Assembly (NCBI RefSeq): GCF_009380155.1
Contig: NZ_WHUV01000002.1
Span: 186,001-250,000, forward strand
Direction: 5' to 3'
Length of the DNA stretch: 64,000 nt
DNA from: Pseudomonas piscis
GTDB lineage: Bacteria > Pseudomonadota > Gammaproteobacteria > Pseudomonadales > Pseudomonadaceae
Shown: positions 17,366-29,289 of the stretch, one piece after another
Numbering within the stretch: the first letter of the stretch is position 1
Layout of the letters: each line of letters begins with the position of its first letter
Position numbers and translations under genes: made by a program
Notes under the pieces: model-generated
What the model was told of the DNA's origin: nothing
The model's database searches: none
What the model saw: the letters and a program-made list of their open reading frames with translations, nothing else

Positions 17366-18379
17366 ATGAACGGATTACGTGCGCTGCTGGCCGGCAGCCT
17401 GTTGACCCTTGCTGCTCTTGGCGCGGCGCCAGCGGCGACTGCGGCGGCGCAGCCGATCCATTTCGCCGACCTGAACTGGGAGAGCGGCAGCCTGATCACC
17501 GAGATCCTGCGCACGGTGGTCGAGAGTGGCTATGGCCTGCCCACCGATACCTTGCCCGGCACCACCATCACCCTGGAAACCGCCCTGGCCAACAACGACA
17601 TCCAGGTCATCGGCGAGGAGTGGGCAGGGCGCAGCCCGGTATGGGTCAAGGCCGAGGCCGAGGGCAAGGTGGTGGCGCTGGGAGACACGGTCAAGGGCGC
17701 CACCGAGGGGTGGTGGGTTCCCGAATACGTGATCAAGGGCGATCCGCAGCGGGGCATCAAGCCCCTGGCCCCCGAGCTGCGTAGCGTCTCCGATCTCAAG
17801 CGCTACAAGGAAGTGTTCAAGGACCCGGAAAGCCCCGACAAGGGACGCTTTCTCAACAGCCCCATCGGCTGGACTTCGGAGATCGTCAACAAGCAGAAGC
17901 TCAAGGCCTATGGCCTGGAGGACAGCTACGTGAACTTTCGTAGCGGTTCCGGAGCGGCCCTGGATGCCGAGATCAGCTCGTCGATCCGGCGTGGCAAGCC
18001 GGTGCTGTTCTACTACTGGTCGCCAACGCCGTTGCTGGGGCGTTTCAAGCTGGTCCAGTTGCAGGAGCCGCCCTTCGATGCCCAGGCCTGGAAAACCCTG
18101 ACCGATCCCGCCGAGCCCAACCCCCGTCCGACCCGGTCCCTGGCTTCCAAACTGTCGATTGGCGTGTCCACGCCGTTCCAGCAGCAATACCCGCAGCTGG
18201 TGGAGTTCTTCGCCAAGGTCGACCTGCCCATCGGGCCGCTGAACCAGGCCCTGGCGCAGATGAGCGAGAACCACAGCGAGCCCCGGGACAGCGCCCGGGC
18301 ATTCTTGCGGCAACACCCCGACCTGTGGCGTGCCTGGGTGCCCGCTGACGTGGCGGACAAGCTCGCTGCGACACTCTAG
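17366..18379 (+). CDS. Glycine betaine/choline-type ABC transporter substrate-binding protein (OpuAC family), orphan
   Basis: The 337-residue protein has a signal peptide (MNGLRALLAGSLLTLAALGA to about residue 27) and an OpuAC/ProX fold, with FADLNWESGSLITEILRTVV at the start and the aromatic stretch EGWWVPEYVI expected in a quaternary-amine pocket. The ATG at 17366 gives the proper signal peptide and follows AGAGAGG. No ATPase or permease gene lies beside it, so it must serve a core transporter encoded elsewhere, as Pseudomonas is known to do with several betaine, choline and carnitine binding proteins. The exact ligand is unknown. Confidence 0.8.
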   Translation: MNGLRALLAGSLLTLAALGAAPAATAAAQPIHFADLNWESGSLITEILRTVVESGYGLPTDTLPGTTITLETALANNDIQVIGEEWAGRSPVWVKAEAEGKVVALGDTVKGATEGWWVPEYVIKGDPQRGIKPLAPELRSVSDLKRYKEVFKDPESPDKGRFLNSPIGWTSEIVNKQKLKAYGLEDSYVNFRSGSGAALDAEISSSIRRGKPVLFYYWSPTPLLGRFKLVQLQEPPFDAQAWKTLTDPAEPNPRPTRSLASKLSIGVSTPFQQQYPQLVEFFAKVDLPIGPLNQALAQMSENHSEPRDSARAFLRQHPDLWRAWVPADVADKLAATL

Positions 18380-18385
18380 CGGTGT

Positions 18386-18416
18386 GTCCCGCCTGCGCCT
18401 TGCGCGAAGGCGGGAC
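18386..18416. terminator. Bidirectional hairpin between convergent genes
   Basis: Arms GTCCCGCCT and AGGCGGGAC pair perfectly. The hairpin lies in the 42-base gap between the convergent binding-protein and TonB-receptor genes and probably serves both. Confidence 0.6.
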
Positions 18417-18421
18417 CGGCT

Positions 18422-20569
18422 TTAGAAGCGGGTCTGCACGGCCACCTCGAAGGTTCGCGGCGTACCCAGGTAGTAGGCCGGGGACACGTGGGCGAACTGG
18501 CCATAGGTTTCGTTGGTCAGGTTGCGCACCCGGCCGGTGATGCTGGTGTGGCTGTCGAGCTGGTAGCGCAGGAAGCTGCCGTACAGGGTGTAGGCCGGCA
18601 TGGTCAGGGTGTTGGCGTTATCGGCGTATACCGAGGCCACGTAGCGGGCATCGACGCCGGCTTGCCAATTGCTCGCCAGGTCGTAGGTCAGCCACAGGTT
18701 GGCCAGCCGCGAGGGCACGTTGGTGGGGGTATTGCCCTTGCGCGAGACCACCGTGCCGTTGGCGAGCTTCTCGTTGAACGCATCGTATTCGGCATCCACC
18801 CAGGCGAAGTTGCCCTGGGCCAGCAGGCGTGGAGTGATGCGCAGCGAGCTGGCCAGCTCGATACCCTTGGAGGTCTGCTGGCCCACCGGAATGCTATTGG
18901 CCGGGTCCAGTGGATCGGTCACGGCGAAGTCCTTGCGTTCGATGCGGTAGGCCGCCACGGTCGCCGAGCCACGACCGTCCAGGTAGTCGAACTTGCTCCC
19001 CACCTCCCACTGCTTGCCGGTGGATACGTCGAAGTTCTGGGTGCCGCTGGGCTGTTCGGCGGCGGTGCTGTATTGCACATAGACGTTGGCGCTGGGCAAG
19101 AACTGCCAGGTCAGGCCCAGGCGTCCGGTGAGCGGCTCCCAGCTGCGCTTGAAGTGGCGCGGGTTGCTGGCGGTGATGGCGCGGTGGTTGGTCACGTCCA
19201 GGTCGATGGCGTCGTAGCGCAAACCGCTGAGCAGCGACAGCTCGTCGGTCAGGGCCAGGCGGTTCTCGACGAACAGCGCGCGGGTGGTGACCTGGTTGGT
19301 CTTGTCCTTGACCCAGCCCTGGCGGGTTTCTTCCAGTTCGTAGAAGTGCCCAGGACGGTAGCTGTTCGGGTCGACGCTGTTGCGTGCCGGTACGTTGTTC
19401 GGCGAATTGGTGGTGCTGTTGACCTTGTACTCGAAACCGGCGGCCCAGGTGGTGTCGAGGCCCAGCAGTTGGTCTTCGTGACGCACCTCGAACTGGTTGC
19501 CCACCTGGTTGCCCTGGTGCCGCACCAGGTAGGCGGTGGAGCGGTTCACCAGCCGGTTGTCGGGGCTGTACTGGTAGGTCTCCAGGTTGCGGTAGTCACG
19601 CTGGCTGTCCAGGTGATAGAGGGTATTGCGCAGGCTGGTGCTGTCGTTGATCCGGTAGTCGAGGATCGAACGCAGCCAGACGGTGCGCTGTTCGTACAGG
19701 CCATCGGCGACGTTGTAGTTGTTGAAGCGGTTGTGCTTGTCGATCTTCAGGTCGCCGGCCTTGGGATTGAGTACCGGCGTGCCCCAGTAGGGGCTGTCCT
19801 CGTGCTCGTCCTGATACTCCACGGCCAGGGTGTGGGACAGGTCCGGGGTCAGGTCGCTGAGCAGGGAGAACGCCAGGCTCCAGGCATCGCGTTCCTGGCG
19901 GTCGATGTAGCCGTTGCTGGTGTTGTGGCTGACATCCAGCCGCGCGAAGTGCTGCACATCGGCGCTGGCCGGGCTCAGGGCATGGTTGACCCCGAAGGCG
20001 GTCTGGGTGGTGTCGAAGCTGCCATAGCCGAGCAGGCCCTCGGCGGCCAGTTCGCGGCGTTCGGCCAGCTTGGTCACGTAGTTCAGCGAACCGCCCACGG
20101 AGCCTGCGCCATTGATCAGCGACGACGGGCCGCCCACCAGTTCCACCCGGTCGTAGATCCAGGCGTCCACAGGGCGGGCCAGGCCGGTGGCGACATTGAT
20201 GCCATTGAACATCTGGGTGATCTGGCTGTTGGTGAAGCCACGATAGGAAACGAAGCCGCCGAACCCTGGAGGAGCGCTGGCATTGACCCCGGGCAGGGCA
20301 TTGGCGGCGTCCTGGAAGGTACGATCGCCCCGGCGTTCGATGTCCTGGCGGTTGCTTACCGCCACCGAGGCAGGGGTTTCGCGCAGGCTCAGGCCCAGGC
20401 GCGAGGCCATGCCGCTGGATTGGTCCAGGGACAGGCCGGGCTCGGCCTCGGTTTCGTCGGCGCCGATGGTGGTGGGGGCCAGTTCAAGGCGCTGCGCGCC
20501 CCAGGCATTGGCACACAGGCAGCCCAGCAGGCTCGCCAGCAGGCTCGCCAGCAGAGGAAGGTGTTTCAT
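18422..20569 (-). CDS. TonB-dependent outer-membrane receptor
   Basis: The 715-residue protein has a signal peptide (to about residue 25), a plug domain with RQDIERRGDRTFQDAANALPG and RGFTNSQITQMFNGI (about 70-180), and a long beta-barrel ending in the C-terminal aromatic signature VAVQTRF. The barrel is of the siderophore-receptor type. It lies 88 bases downstream of a DUF2946 gene on the same strand. DUF2946 proteins are known neighbours of copper-linked TonB receptors such as OprC, so metal import, perhaps copper, is as likely as a siderophore. No signalling domain is present at the N-terminus. Confidence 0.85.
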   Translation of the reverse strand: MKHLPLLASLLASLLGCLCANAWGAQRLELAPTTIGADETEAEPGLSLDQSSGMASRLGLSLRETPASVAVSNRQDIERRGDRTFQDAANALPGVNASAPPGFGGFVSYRGFTNSQITQMFNGINVATGLARPVDAWIYDRVELVGGPSSLINGAGSVGGSLNYVTKLAERRELAAEGLLGYGSFDTTQTAFGVNHALSPASADVQHFARLDVSHNTSNGYIDRQERDAWSLAFSLLSDLTPDLSHTLAVEYQDEHEDSPYWGTPVLNPKAGDLKIDKHNRFNNYNVADGLYEQRTVWLRSILDYRINDSTSLRNTLYHLDSQRDYRNLETYQYSPDNRLVNRSTAYLVRHQGNQVGNQFEVRHEDQLLGLDTTWAAGFEYKVNSTTNSPNNVPARNSVDPNSYRPGHFYELEETRQGWVKDKTNQVTTRALFVENRLALTDELSLLSGLRYDAIDLDVTNHRAITASNPRHFKRSWEPLTGRLGLTWQFLPSANVYVQYSTAAEQPSGTQNFDVSTGKQWEVGSKFDYLDGRGSATVAAYRIERKDFAVTDPLDPANSIPVGQQTSKGIELASSLRITPRLLAQGNFAWVDAEYDAFNEKLANGTVVSRKGNTPTNVPSRLANLWLTYDLASNWQAGVDARYVASVYADNANTLTMPAYTLYGSFLRYQLDSHTSITGRVRNLTNETYGQFAHVSPAYYLGTPRTFEVAVQTRF

Positions 20570-20657
20570 TGATAGGTCCTGAATTCTTGACTAGGAAACA
20601 GCCCACGGCCATGCGCCACGCAAAGGGCGCGGTGGGTGGGGCGGGTAGGGACAAGAG

Positions 20658-21044
20658 TCAGGCGTGGGGCGGTGCCCGGGGACGGGCGGCGGGCCAGCTA
20701 TGGTGGGCGGGGAGATCGACCTGGAGCGGGCTGGCCAGCGGCGGCGCCTGGGGCTGCGGCAGGAAAGCCAGGCCAAGGCTGGTGTTCAGCGCCGGACCCA
20801 TGCCACCGGTGGAGCACAGCGGGCAACCGAAGGCCTTGGCCAGGGTCGGCAGCGAATCCTGGTCGGTGGGGGCTTGTACCGGCGCCTGGGTGGCCGGGTC
20901 GACGCTACAGAACTGCCCGCCGATGCCGTTGAGCTGCATGCCCAGCATCTGGCCATGGCCGATGCTGCAGGCGAACACGTTGAACAGGACGCAGCAATAC
21001 AGCATCCAGGCAACGAGCGAGCGATCGGAACGGGCGAATTTCAT
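20658..21044 (-). CDS. DUF2946-family protein, likely metal-linked
   Basis: The 128-residue protein starts at the ATG at 21044 and has one N-terminal membrane or signal segment (VAWMLYCCVLFNVFACSIGHG). It contains several Cys, Met and His residues, including a CPLC pair at about residues 82-85 (AFGCPLCSTGGMG). These features fit DUF2946, a family of unknown biochemical function found beside TonB receptors in copper-related loci. It is upstream of the receptor and probably co-transcribed with it. A periplasmic metal-binding role is inference. Confidence 0.7.
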   Translation of the reverse strand: MKFARSDRSLVAWMLYCCVLFNVFACSIGHGQMLGMQLNGIGGQFCSVDPATQAPVQAPTDQDSLPTLAKAFGCPLCSTGGMGPALNTSLGLAFLPQPQAPPLASPLQVDLPAHHSWPAARPRAPPHA

Positions 21045-21137
21045 GGGCCGGCACTTTAGCATCGAAGACGACGAACGTACTTACCAAAACGCGCAATCAG
21101 GTCCATTCTTCAGCGAAATTTTCCAGGGACGTCCAAC

Positions 21138-21575
21138 ATGACTCATCTGCTTGCACAGGGAGTGGCCGGAACCTTTTTATCGATCAGCCTGTTGCACCTG
21201 TACTGGGCCGCTGGCGGCAAGCGCGGTAGCGAGGCAGTGATCCCGCAGGTGCCGGGGCCCGTGCCCGGGCAGAGCCAGCCGGCCTTCCAGATACCGGCGC
21301 TGGCGACCTTGCTGGTGGCGCTGGCCCTGTTGCTGGTGGCGCTGCTGGTGTGCCTGCGGGTCGGGCTCCTGTTGCCGAGCGTGAGCCATCCGGCCTTGCA
21401 GTGGGTCATCAGCGCCATGGCCTTGCTGATGTTCGCCCGGGCCATTGGCGATTCGGAACTGGTGGGGTTCTTCAAGCAGGTGCGGGGTTCGCGCTTCGCC
21501 CGGCTCGACACGCTGTTCTATTCGCCCTTGTGCGTGGTACTGGGGGCTGGGCTGCTGGTGCTGGCCTGGGCCTGA
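21138..21575 (+). CDS. DUF3995-family membrane protein
   Basis: The 145-residue protein has four predicted membrane segments (GVAGTFLSISLLHLYWAAGG, a long leucine-rich helix at about 52-78, ALQWVISAMALLMFARAIG, and the C-terminal LFYSPLCVVLGAGLLVLAWA). The HLYWAAGG segment is typical of DUF3995. Function is unknown. It is divergent from the DUF2946 gene and convergent with the antiporter operon. Confidence 0.7.
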   Translation: MTHLLAQGVAGTFLSISLLHLYWAAGGKRGSEAVIPQVPGPVPGQSQPAFQIPALATLLVALALLLVALLVCLRVGLLLPSVSHPALQWVISAMALLMFARAIGDSELVGFFKQVRGSRFARLDTLFYSPLCVVLGAGLLVLAWA

Positions 21576-21615
21576 GCAGCCCCGCAAGGCAGGCGCGGGG
21601 CAAGCCCGCGTCGCC

Positions 21616-21984
21616 TCAGTTGCCGGTTTCCTGGCGTTTGCTGCTGACTTCCGCCGGCACGTCGTCGCCGGCCATGCGCTTGCGGAACAGCGCGGCGCGG
21701 GCCAGCAGCAGGGTCGTCACCGGTACGGTGATCGACAGCAGGATCGGGATCAGCCAGGCATGCAGCACCGGCCCCGACTTGAGCGCCGAGAAATACAGGA
21801 TCGAGGCCAGGGCCACGCTCCACGAGCCCAGGGTCGAGGCCAGGGCCGGCGGGTGCATGCGCTGGAAGTAGCTTTTCATGCGCAGGATGCCCACGGCGCC
21901 GATCAGGGCGAACAGGCTGCTGACCAGTAGCAGCAGCGCCACCAGGATTTCCACCCACAGGGGCAGTTGTTGCAGGTCGTTCAT
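21616..21984 (-). CDS. phaG: Pha/Mrp cation:proton antiporter subunit G
   Basis: The 122-residue protein has three membrane segments and matches MnhG/PhaG (VEILVALLLLVSSLFALIGAVGILRM followed by SYFQRMHPPALASTLG). It is the last of six antiporter genes, whose starts and stops overlap by one to four bases throughout, so the complex is made from one mRNA. Subunit G is a small helical subunit needed for assembly and activity of the complex. Confidence 0.9.
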   Translation of the reverse strand: MNDLQQLPLWVEILVALLLLVSSLFALIGAVGILRMKSYFQRMHPPALASTLGSWSVALASILYFSALKSGPVLHAWLIPILLSITVPVTTLLLARAALFRKRMAGDDVPAEVSSKRQETGN

Positions 21985-22259
21985 TCGATCACCTCGCCAC
22001 GCAGGAGGAATTTGGCCAGGGCGAAGGAGCCGACGAAGCCGAACAGGGCGATCAGCAGCGCCGCCTCGAAGTAGGTATCGCTGGAGTAGCGAATACCCAG
22101 CACCAGCATCATCAGCATCGCCAGGATGTACAGGTAGTCCAGCGCCAGGACCCGGTCCTGGGCCGAAGGCCCCCGGAACAGGCGCACCAGGGTCAGGACC
22201 ATGGCCAGGGAAAAGATGAACAGGCTCAGCAGGATCGCGTTATCCATCAGTGCGCTCAT
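21981..22259 (-). CDS. phaF: Pha/Mrp cation:proton antiporter subunit F
   Basis: The 92-residue protein has three membrane segments and the MnhF/PhaF signature RLFRGPSAQDRVLALDYLY. It overlaps both phaE and phaG by four bases (ATGA). It is a small structural subunit of the antiporter complex in the inner membrane. Confidence 0.9.
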   Translation of the reverse strand: MSALMDNAILLSLFIFSLAMVLTLVRLFRGPSAQDRVLALDYLYILAMLMMLVLGIRYSSDTYFEAALLIALFGFVGSFALAKFLLRGEVIE

Positions 22260-22744
22260 TCGAAGATCTCCATCAGCGGGCGCTCGTAGGTTGCCTTGAA
22301 GTGCTGGATGAATTGCGCTTCATCCTCCAGGTCGAACACGTGCAGCAAGAGGATGCTGCGGTCCAGCGACAGCTCGGACCAGACCGTGCCCGGCACCACC
22401 GTGGTGATGGTCGACAGCGCCGCCAGCCCGTTGGCATCGCGCAGGTCCAGGGGCACCTTGACGAACGCCGAGCGCACCGGGCGCCGGCCGTTATTGAGCA
22501 CGCCCCAGGCCACCAGCAGGTTCGACACCAGCACATCGCGCCCCACCAGCAGGAACAGGCGCAGGATGGTCCATGGTCGGCGGATACGGATCGGCTGCGG
22601 GCGCAGCGGGCGCATCAGCAGTGGCGCAAGAAAGCCCAGCATCGCGCCCAGCAGCAGGTTGCCGGGGCTGACGGAGAGGTTCAGCAGCAGCCACAACAAC
22701 CACAACGCCAGGGACAGGAAGGGCGAGGGGAACAGGCGCTTCAT
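22256..22744 (-). CDS. phaE: Pha/Mrp cation:proton antiporter subunit E
   Basis: The 162-residue protein has two to three N-terminal membrane helices (LALWLLWLLLNLSVSPGNLLLGAMLG) and a C-terminal cytosolic part with the family stretch ALSTITTVVPGTVWSELSLD. The ATG at 22744 overlaps the phaD stop. It matches MnhE/PhaE in size and order. Confidence 0.9.
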   Translation of the reverse strand: MKRLFPSPFLSLALWLLWLLLNLSVSPGNLLLGAMLGFLAPLLMRPLRPQPIRIRRPWTILRLFLLVGRDVLVSNLLVAWGVLNNGRRPVRSAFVKVPLDLRDANGLAALSTITTVVPGTVWSELSLDRSILLLHVFDLEDEAQFIQHFKATYERPLMEIFE

Positions 22745-24429
22745 GGCTGCACCTCCATCGACAGTGCGGCCTTGGCCTCGGGGCTGAGCACCGTCCGGGT
22801 GCCCAGTACCGCCATCACGTAGTGCTCGGGATGATTGAGGTTGTCGGCGGTGTCCTGGGTGAAGCGCAGCAGCGGCTCGGCCTTGAAGCTCAGCAACACG
22901 CACAGGCCCAGCAGCGCCACTATCGGCACGCACTCCAGGCGCCGCAGCACAGGCGAGGGTCGCTCCTCGGGCGTCCAGAAGCGGCGGATGCCCAGGCGCG
23001 CGAAGGCGATCAAGGACGCCAGGCCGGAGAGGATCAGCAGTGCCAGGAAGCACCAGCCCGCCACCGGCACCTGGGTCTGCAGGCCACTGCCCAGGCCCTG
23101 GGGGTTGAGCAGGGCGGCGATCAGGTTGAGCTTGCCGATAAAGCCCGACAGCGGCGGCATGCCGATGATCAGCAGGGCACAGGCGATGAAGCTCAGGCCC
23201 AGGAAGGCCATGGTCCAGGGAATCACTTGGCCGACCACCACCTGCTGCTCATCGTCGAGGTTGCTGCCCCGGGGCGGCGAGGCCCCCAGTGGTTGCGACA
23301 GGATCTCGCCTTCGTCTTCCAGGGGCGCCTCGGTGGCCGAGCGTGAGCGTTCGATCAGTTCGGCCAGGAGGAACAGCGCGCACATGGCCAGGGTCGAGCT
23401 GAACAGGTAGAACAGCGCCGCGCCGGTCAGTGCCGGTTGGGCGAAGCCGATCACCGCGAGCAGGATCCCCGCCGAGACCAGGATGCTCAGGCTGGCCATG
23501 CGCTCCAGGCGTTGCGCGGCGAGGATGCCCAGCGCCGCACAGCAGATCGTCGCCAGGCCGCCGTACACCAGCCACTGGCTGCCGAAATAGGCCGAGGCTC
23601 CGGCCTGGCCGGAAAACAGCAGGGTCCACAAGCGCAGCACGGTATAGACCCCGACCTTGGTCATCACCGCGAACAAGGCCGCTACCGGTGCGCTGGCCGA
23701 GGAATAGGCCGGCACCAGCCAGAAGTTCAGCGGCCACATCCCGGCCTTGGCCAGGAAGGCGATGGCCAGGATCGCCGTGCCCGCGTGCAGCAGTCCACGG
23801 TCGGCCTCGGGCACCAGGGGGATCTTCATGGCCAGGTCGGCCATGTTCAGGGTGCCGGTGACTCCGTAGATCATCGCCGTGCCGATCAGGAACAACGACG
23901 AGGCCAGGAGGTTGATGGTGATGTAGTGCAGCCCCGAGGACACCCGCGCCCGTCCCGAGCCATGCAGCATCAGGCCATAGGACGCTGCCAGCAGCACTTC
24001 GAAGAACACGAACAGGTTGAACAGGTCGGCGGTGAGGAAGGCCCCGTACAGGCCCATCAGCTGGATCTGGAACAGCGCGTGGAAGCTGGCGCCGGCGCTG
24101 TCCCAGCGGGCCATGGCGAACAGCAGCGCGCTGACCCCGATGATGCCGGTCAGCACCAGCATCAGCGCCGCCAGGCGATCGACCACCAGCACGATGCCGA
24201 ACGGTACCTGCCAGTTGCTCGGCAGGTACACGCCGAACGAGCCGGTGGCGCCATCGGCCTGGGTCCAGTACAGCAGGTACAGCGCCAGGCCCAGGCCCAG
24301 CAGGCTGGAGAACAGGTTGAGCCGGGCCTTGAGCGGCCGGTGTTTTTCTCCCAGCAACAGGAGCAGGGCCGCGGTCAGCAGCGGCAACAGGATAGGGGCG
24401 ACGATCAGGTGCGACGACAACAGGTTCAT
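22741..24429 (-). CDS. phaD: Pha/Mrp cation:proton antiporter subunit D
   Basis: The 562-residue protein is a large NuoN/NuoM-like polytopic subunit with about 14 membrane helices and conserved charged residues in membrane segments (for example SLFLIGTAMIYGVTGTLNMA and LAKAGMWPLNFWLVPAY, whose lysine is part of the proton path in complex-I-like proteins). A hydrophilic insert at about 365-400 separates late helices. The ATG at 24429 overlaps the phaC stop as ATGA and was chosen over longer open reading upstream. With PhaA it is expected to carry ions across the membrane. Confidence 0.9.
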   Translation of the reverse strand: MNLLSSHLIVAPILLPLLTAALLLLLGEKHRPLKARLNLFSSLLGLGLALYLLYWTQADGATGSFGVYLPSNWQVPFGIVLVVDRLAALMLVLTGIIGVSALLFAMARWDSAGASFHALFQIQLMGLYGAFLTADLFNLFVFFEVLLAASYGLMLHGSGRARVSSGLHYITINLLASSLFLIGTAMIYGVTGTLNMADLAMKIPLVPEADRGLLHAGTAILAIAFLAKAGMWPLNFWLVPAYSSASAPVAALFAVMTKVGVYTVLRLWTLLFSGQAGASAYFGSQWLVYGGLATICCAALGILAAQRLERMASLSILVSAGILLAVIGFAQPALTGAALFYLFSSTLAMCALFLLAELIERSRSATEAPLEDEGEILSQPLGASPPRGSNLDDEQQVVVGQVIPWTMAFLGLSFIACALLIIGMPPLSGFIGKLNLIAALLNPQGLGSGLQTQVPVAGWCFLALLILSGLASLIAFARLGIRRFWTPEERPSPVLRRLECVPIVALLGLCVLLSFKAEPLLRFTQDTADNLNHPEHYVMAVLGTRTVLSPEAKAALSMEVQP

Positions 24430-24769
24430 TCCTTGGGCTCCCGACCGTCGACGTGGTCGGTGCCGGTCAGGCCCCGGGATGCCAGGAGTACCACCAGGAA
24501 CAGCGCGGTCATGGCGAAGCTGATGACGATGGCGGTGAGCACCAGCGCCTGGGGCAGGGGGTCGGTGTAGTGCAGCAGGTCCTGGGGCACGCCGTCCTTG
24601 ACGATCGGCTCCTTGCCGATGAACAGGCTGCCCATGCTGAAGATGAACAGGTTGACCGCGTAGGACAGCAGGCACAGGCCCATCACCACCTGGAAGGTCC
24701 GGGGGCGCAGCACCAGCCAGACTCCCGAGGCGGCGAGGACACCAATGGCGATTGCAATGACTTCTTCCA

Positions 24770-24770
<1 letters not shown>
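24426..24770 (-). CDS. phaC: Pha/Mrp cation:proton antiporter subunit C
   Basis: The 114-residue protein is a three-helix NuoK-like subunit (GVLAASGVWLVLRPRTFQVVMGLCLLSYAVNLFIF), matching MnhC/PhaC. It overlaps phaAB by one base and phaD by four. The symbol here means the pha antiporter gene, not polyhydroxyalkanoate synthase. Confidence 0.9.
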
Positions 24771-27688
<2,918 letters not shown>

Positions 27689-27886
27689 AGGCTTCTAATC
27701 TGCGGAAAAGTATGACGCATAATACGTGCCAGGCCCTTGATCACCAACCGCCAAGCGCGGCTGGATAGCCATCGGAAATGTTACATGCGCTTTCAAAGGT
27801 AGGAGACAAATGCCCGCTTCGCCCGTTCCCGGGTGTTCGCACAAGGTTTGCCCTGCACGCAACTCATCGGACAAGGATCGACACGG

Positions 27887-28261
27887 ATGCACCCAGCCAA
27901 AACCACCACCAGCAGCCGATTTCTCCGGCGTGGCTGCTTTGCCCTGCTGTTCACCTGCCTGGGCGCCGCGTTGGCCATCGGCCTGGAACGGCTGTACCCG
28001 CCGGCCCAGGAGATGATCAGCACCCGCAAGGCCCTGGTCATCGACGGCCCCCCGGACGACGGGCACCGCTACCTGTTGCCGCCGGGCACCGTGCTGTATT
28101 ACGAAAAGGCCATGCCGGAGGGGCATGCCCGCTACCGGGCCTATTTCTATTATAAGGGCGCCATTGAAGGTGATCCGCTGCCGCTGGAGCCCAAGCACAA
28201 TGGGTCCTTGATCGCCCCGGGCTGGCTTTCGAGCCCCGAGCCCGATGCGCCGTCCTTGTAG
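27887..28261 (+). CDS. Hypothetical membrane-anchored protein (124 aa)
   Basis: From the ATG at 27887 (AAGGA is upstream) the product has an N-terminal membrane or signal-anchor segment (GCFALLFTCLGAALAIGLERLY) and a periplasmic-looking domain of about 90 residues with PPGTVLYYEKAMPEGHARYRAYFYYKG. The single cysteine before the hydrophobic run is not in a convincing lipobox. It is divergent from the antiporter operon, and convergent with the EamA gene. I cannot name a family. Confidence 0.6.
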   Translation: MHPAKTTTSSRFLRRGCFALLFTCLGAALAIGLERLYPPAQEMISTRKALVIDGPPDDGHRYLLPPGTVLYYEKAMPEGHARYRAYFYYKGAIEGDPLPLEPKHNGSLIAPGWLSSPEPDAPSL

Positions 28262-28271
28262 GTGGCTGGGG

Positions 28272-29204
28272 TCAGGGCGGTGTCGACTCACCGCCCAGTG
28301 AGGCTTCTGGCCTGTGCGTCGATCTGCGGTTGATCTTCAGCTCGCTGACGATCACCGCCAGCACGATCATCGCCCCGCCCAGCAGGGCCAGGGCGGGCAG
28401 GCGTTCCCCGGCGATGCGCCCGACGATCCCGGCCCAGACCGGTTCGCCGGCATAGATCAGCGTGGCCCGGGTCGGCGAGACGCTCTTCTGGGCCCAGTTC
28501 ATCGCCACCTGGATCGCCGCGCTGGAGGCTCCCAGGCCCAGGGCGATGACCAGCAGCAGCCAGGAGAATTCCGGCAGTGTTTCCCCGGTGGGCAGCACCA
28601 TGGCAAAGGCCAGTACCGAGGTCACCGCCAATTGCACCACCGTCACCCGGCGCACATCCACGCGCCCGGCGAAACTGCTGATGAGGATGATTTCCGCGGC
28701 GATCGCCACGGTGCTGATCAAGGTCGCGATCTCTCCGGGGCTGAAATCCAGGGAGGCGCCGTTGGGCCCGGACAGCAGCATCAGCCCGGTGAATGCCAGC
28801 ATGATCCCCAGGCTGGGCAGCAAGCCCGGGCGCTTGCCCATGAACAGCCATTGCAACAGGGGCACGAAGGGCACGTACAGCGCAGTGATGAAGGCCGACT
28901 GGCTGCTGGGGATGGTTTGCAGGCCCACGGTCTGCAAGCCATAACCGAGCATGATGGCAACCCCGATGAAGCTACCGGCGCGCAACTCGAACAGGGTCAG
29001 GCCGCGCAGCCGCGACCAGGAGAACAGCGCGACGATGGCGGCGGCCGCGGCGAAGCGCAGGCCAACGAAGAACATCGGGCCGCTGACGCCCATGGCTTGT
29101 TGCACCAGGAGGAAGGTGCCGCCCCAGATCATGGTGATCAGCACCAGTACGGCCTCGGCCTTGCTGAGCTTGTAGGAAAAAGTGCTGGAAGTCCCGGATG
29201 TCAT
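28272..29204 (-). CDS. EamA-family (DMT superfamily) transporter
   Basis: The 310-residue protein has ten predicted membrane helices in two EamA repeats; the first repeat contains MIWGGTFLLVQQAMG and LRFAAAAAIVALFSW, the second LLLVIALGLGASSAAIQVAMNWAQ and the late PVWAGIVGRIAGERLPALALLGGAMI. Family members export amino acids or other metabolites. The ATG at 29204 was chosen over one ten codons upstream because the latter extends into the divergent promoter. The gene is divergent from an XRE-cupin regulator 85 bases away, which probably controls it. Substrate unknown. Confidence 0.82.
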   Translation of the reverse strand: MTSGTSSTFSYKLSKAEAVLVLITMIWGGTFLLVQQAMGVSGPMFFVGLRFAAAAAIVALFSWSRLRGLTLFELRAGSFIGVAIMLGYGLQTVGLQTIPSSQSAFITALYVPFVPLLQWLFMGKRPGLLPSLGIMLAFTGLMLLSGPNGASLDFSPGEIATLISTVAIAAEIILISSFAGRVDVRRVTVVQLAVTSVLAFAMVLPTGETLPEFSWLLLVIALGLGASSAAIQVAMNWAQKSVSPTRATLIYAGEPVWAGIVGRIAGERLPALALLGGAMIVLAVIVSELKINRRSTHRPEASLGGESTPP

Positions 29205-29251
29205 GGTCTTGCGTGCTACCTGAGGGGGACGCACAATGCGCCGGAAATTGG

Positions 29252-29263
29252 GCAGTATACTGC
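29252..29263. promoter_or_regulatory. Palindromic operator overlapping a -10 element
   Basis: GCAGTATACTGC is a perfect 12-base palindrome in the 85-base divergent gap between the EamA and XRE-cupin genes. It includes TATACT (29256-29261), a good -10 for the regulator gene, so binding there would block transcription. Confidence 0.5.
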
Positions 29264-29289
29264 GCAGGCCCAGGGAGCGAGCGAATAGA

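Noticed and set aside
18488..20572. A 694-codon open frame opposite the TonB receptor
   Set aside because: Valine-, glycine- and glutamine-rich shadow of the receptor; no start signal or domain.
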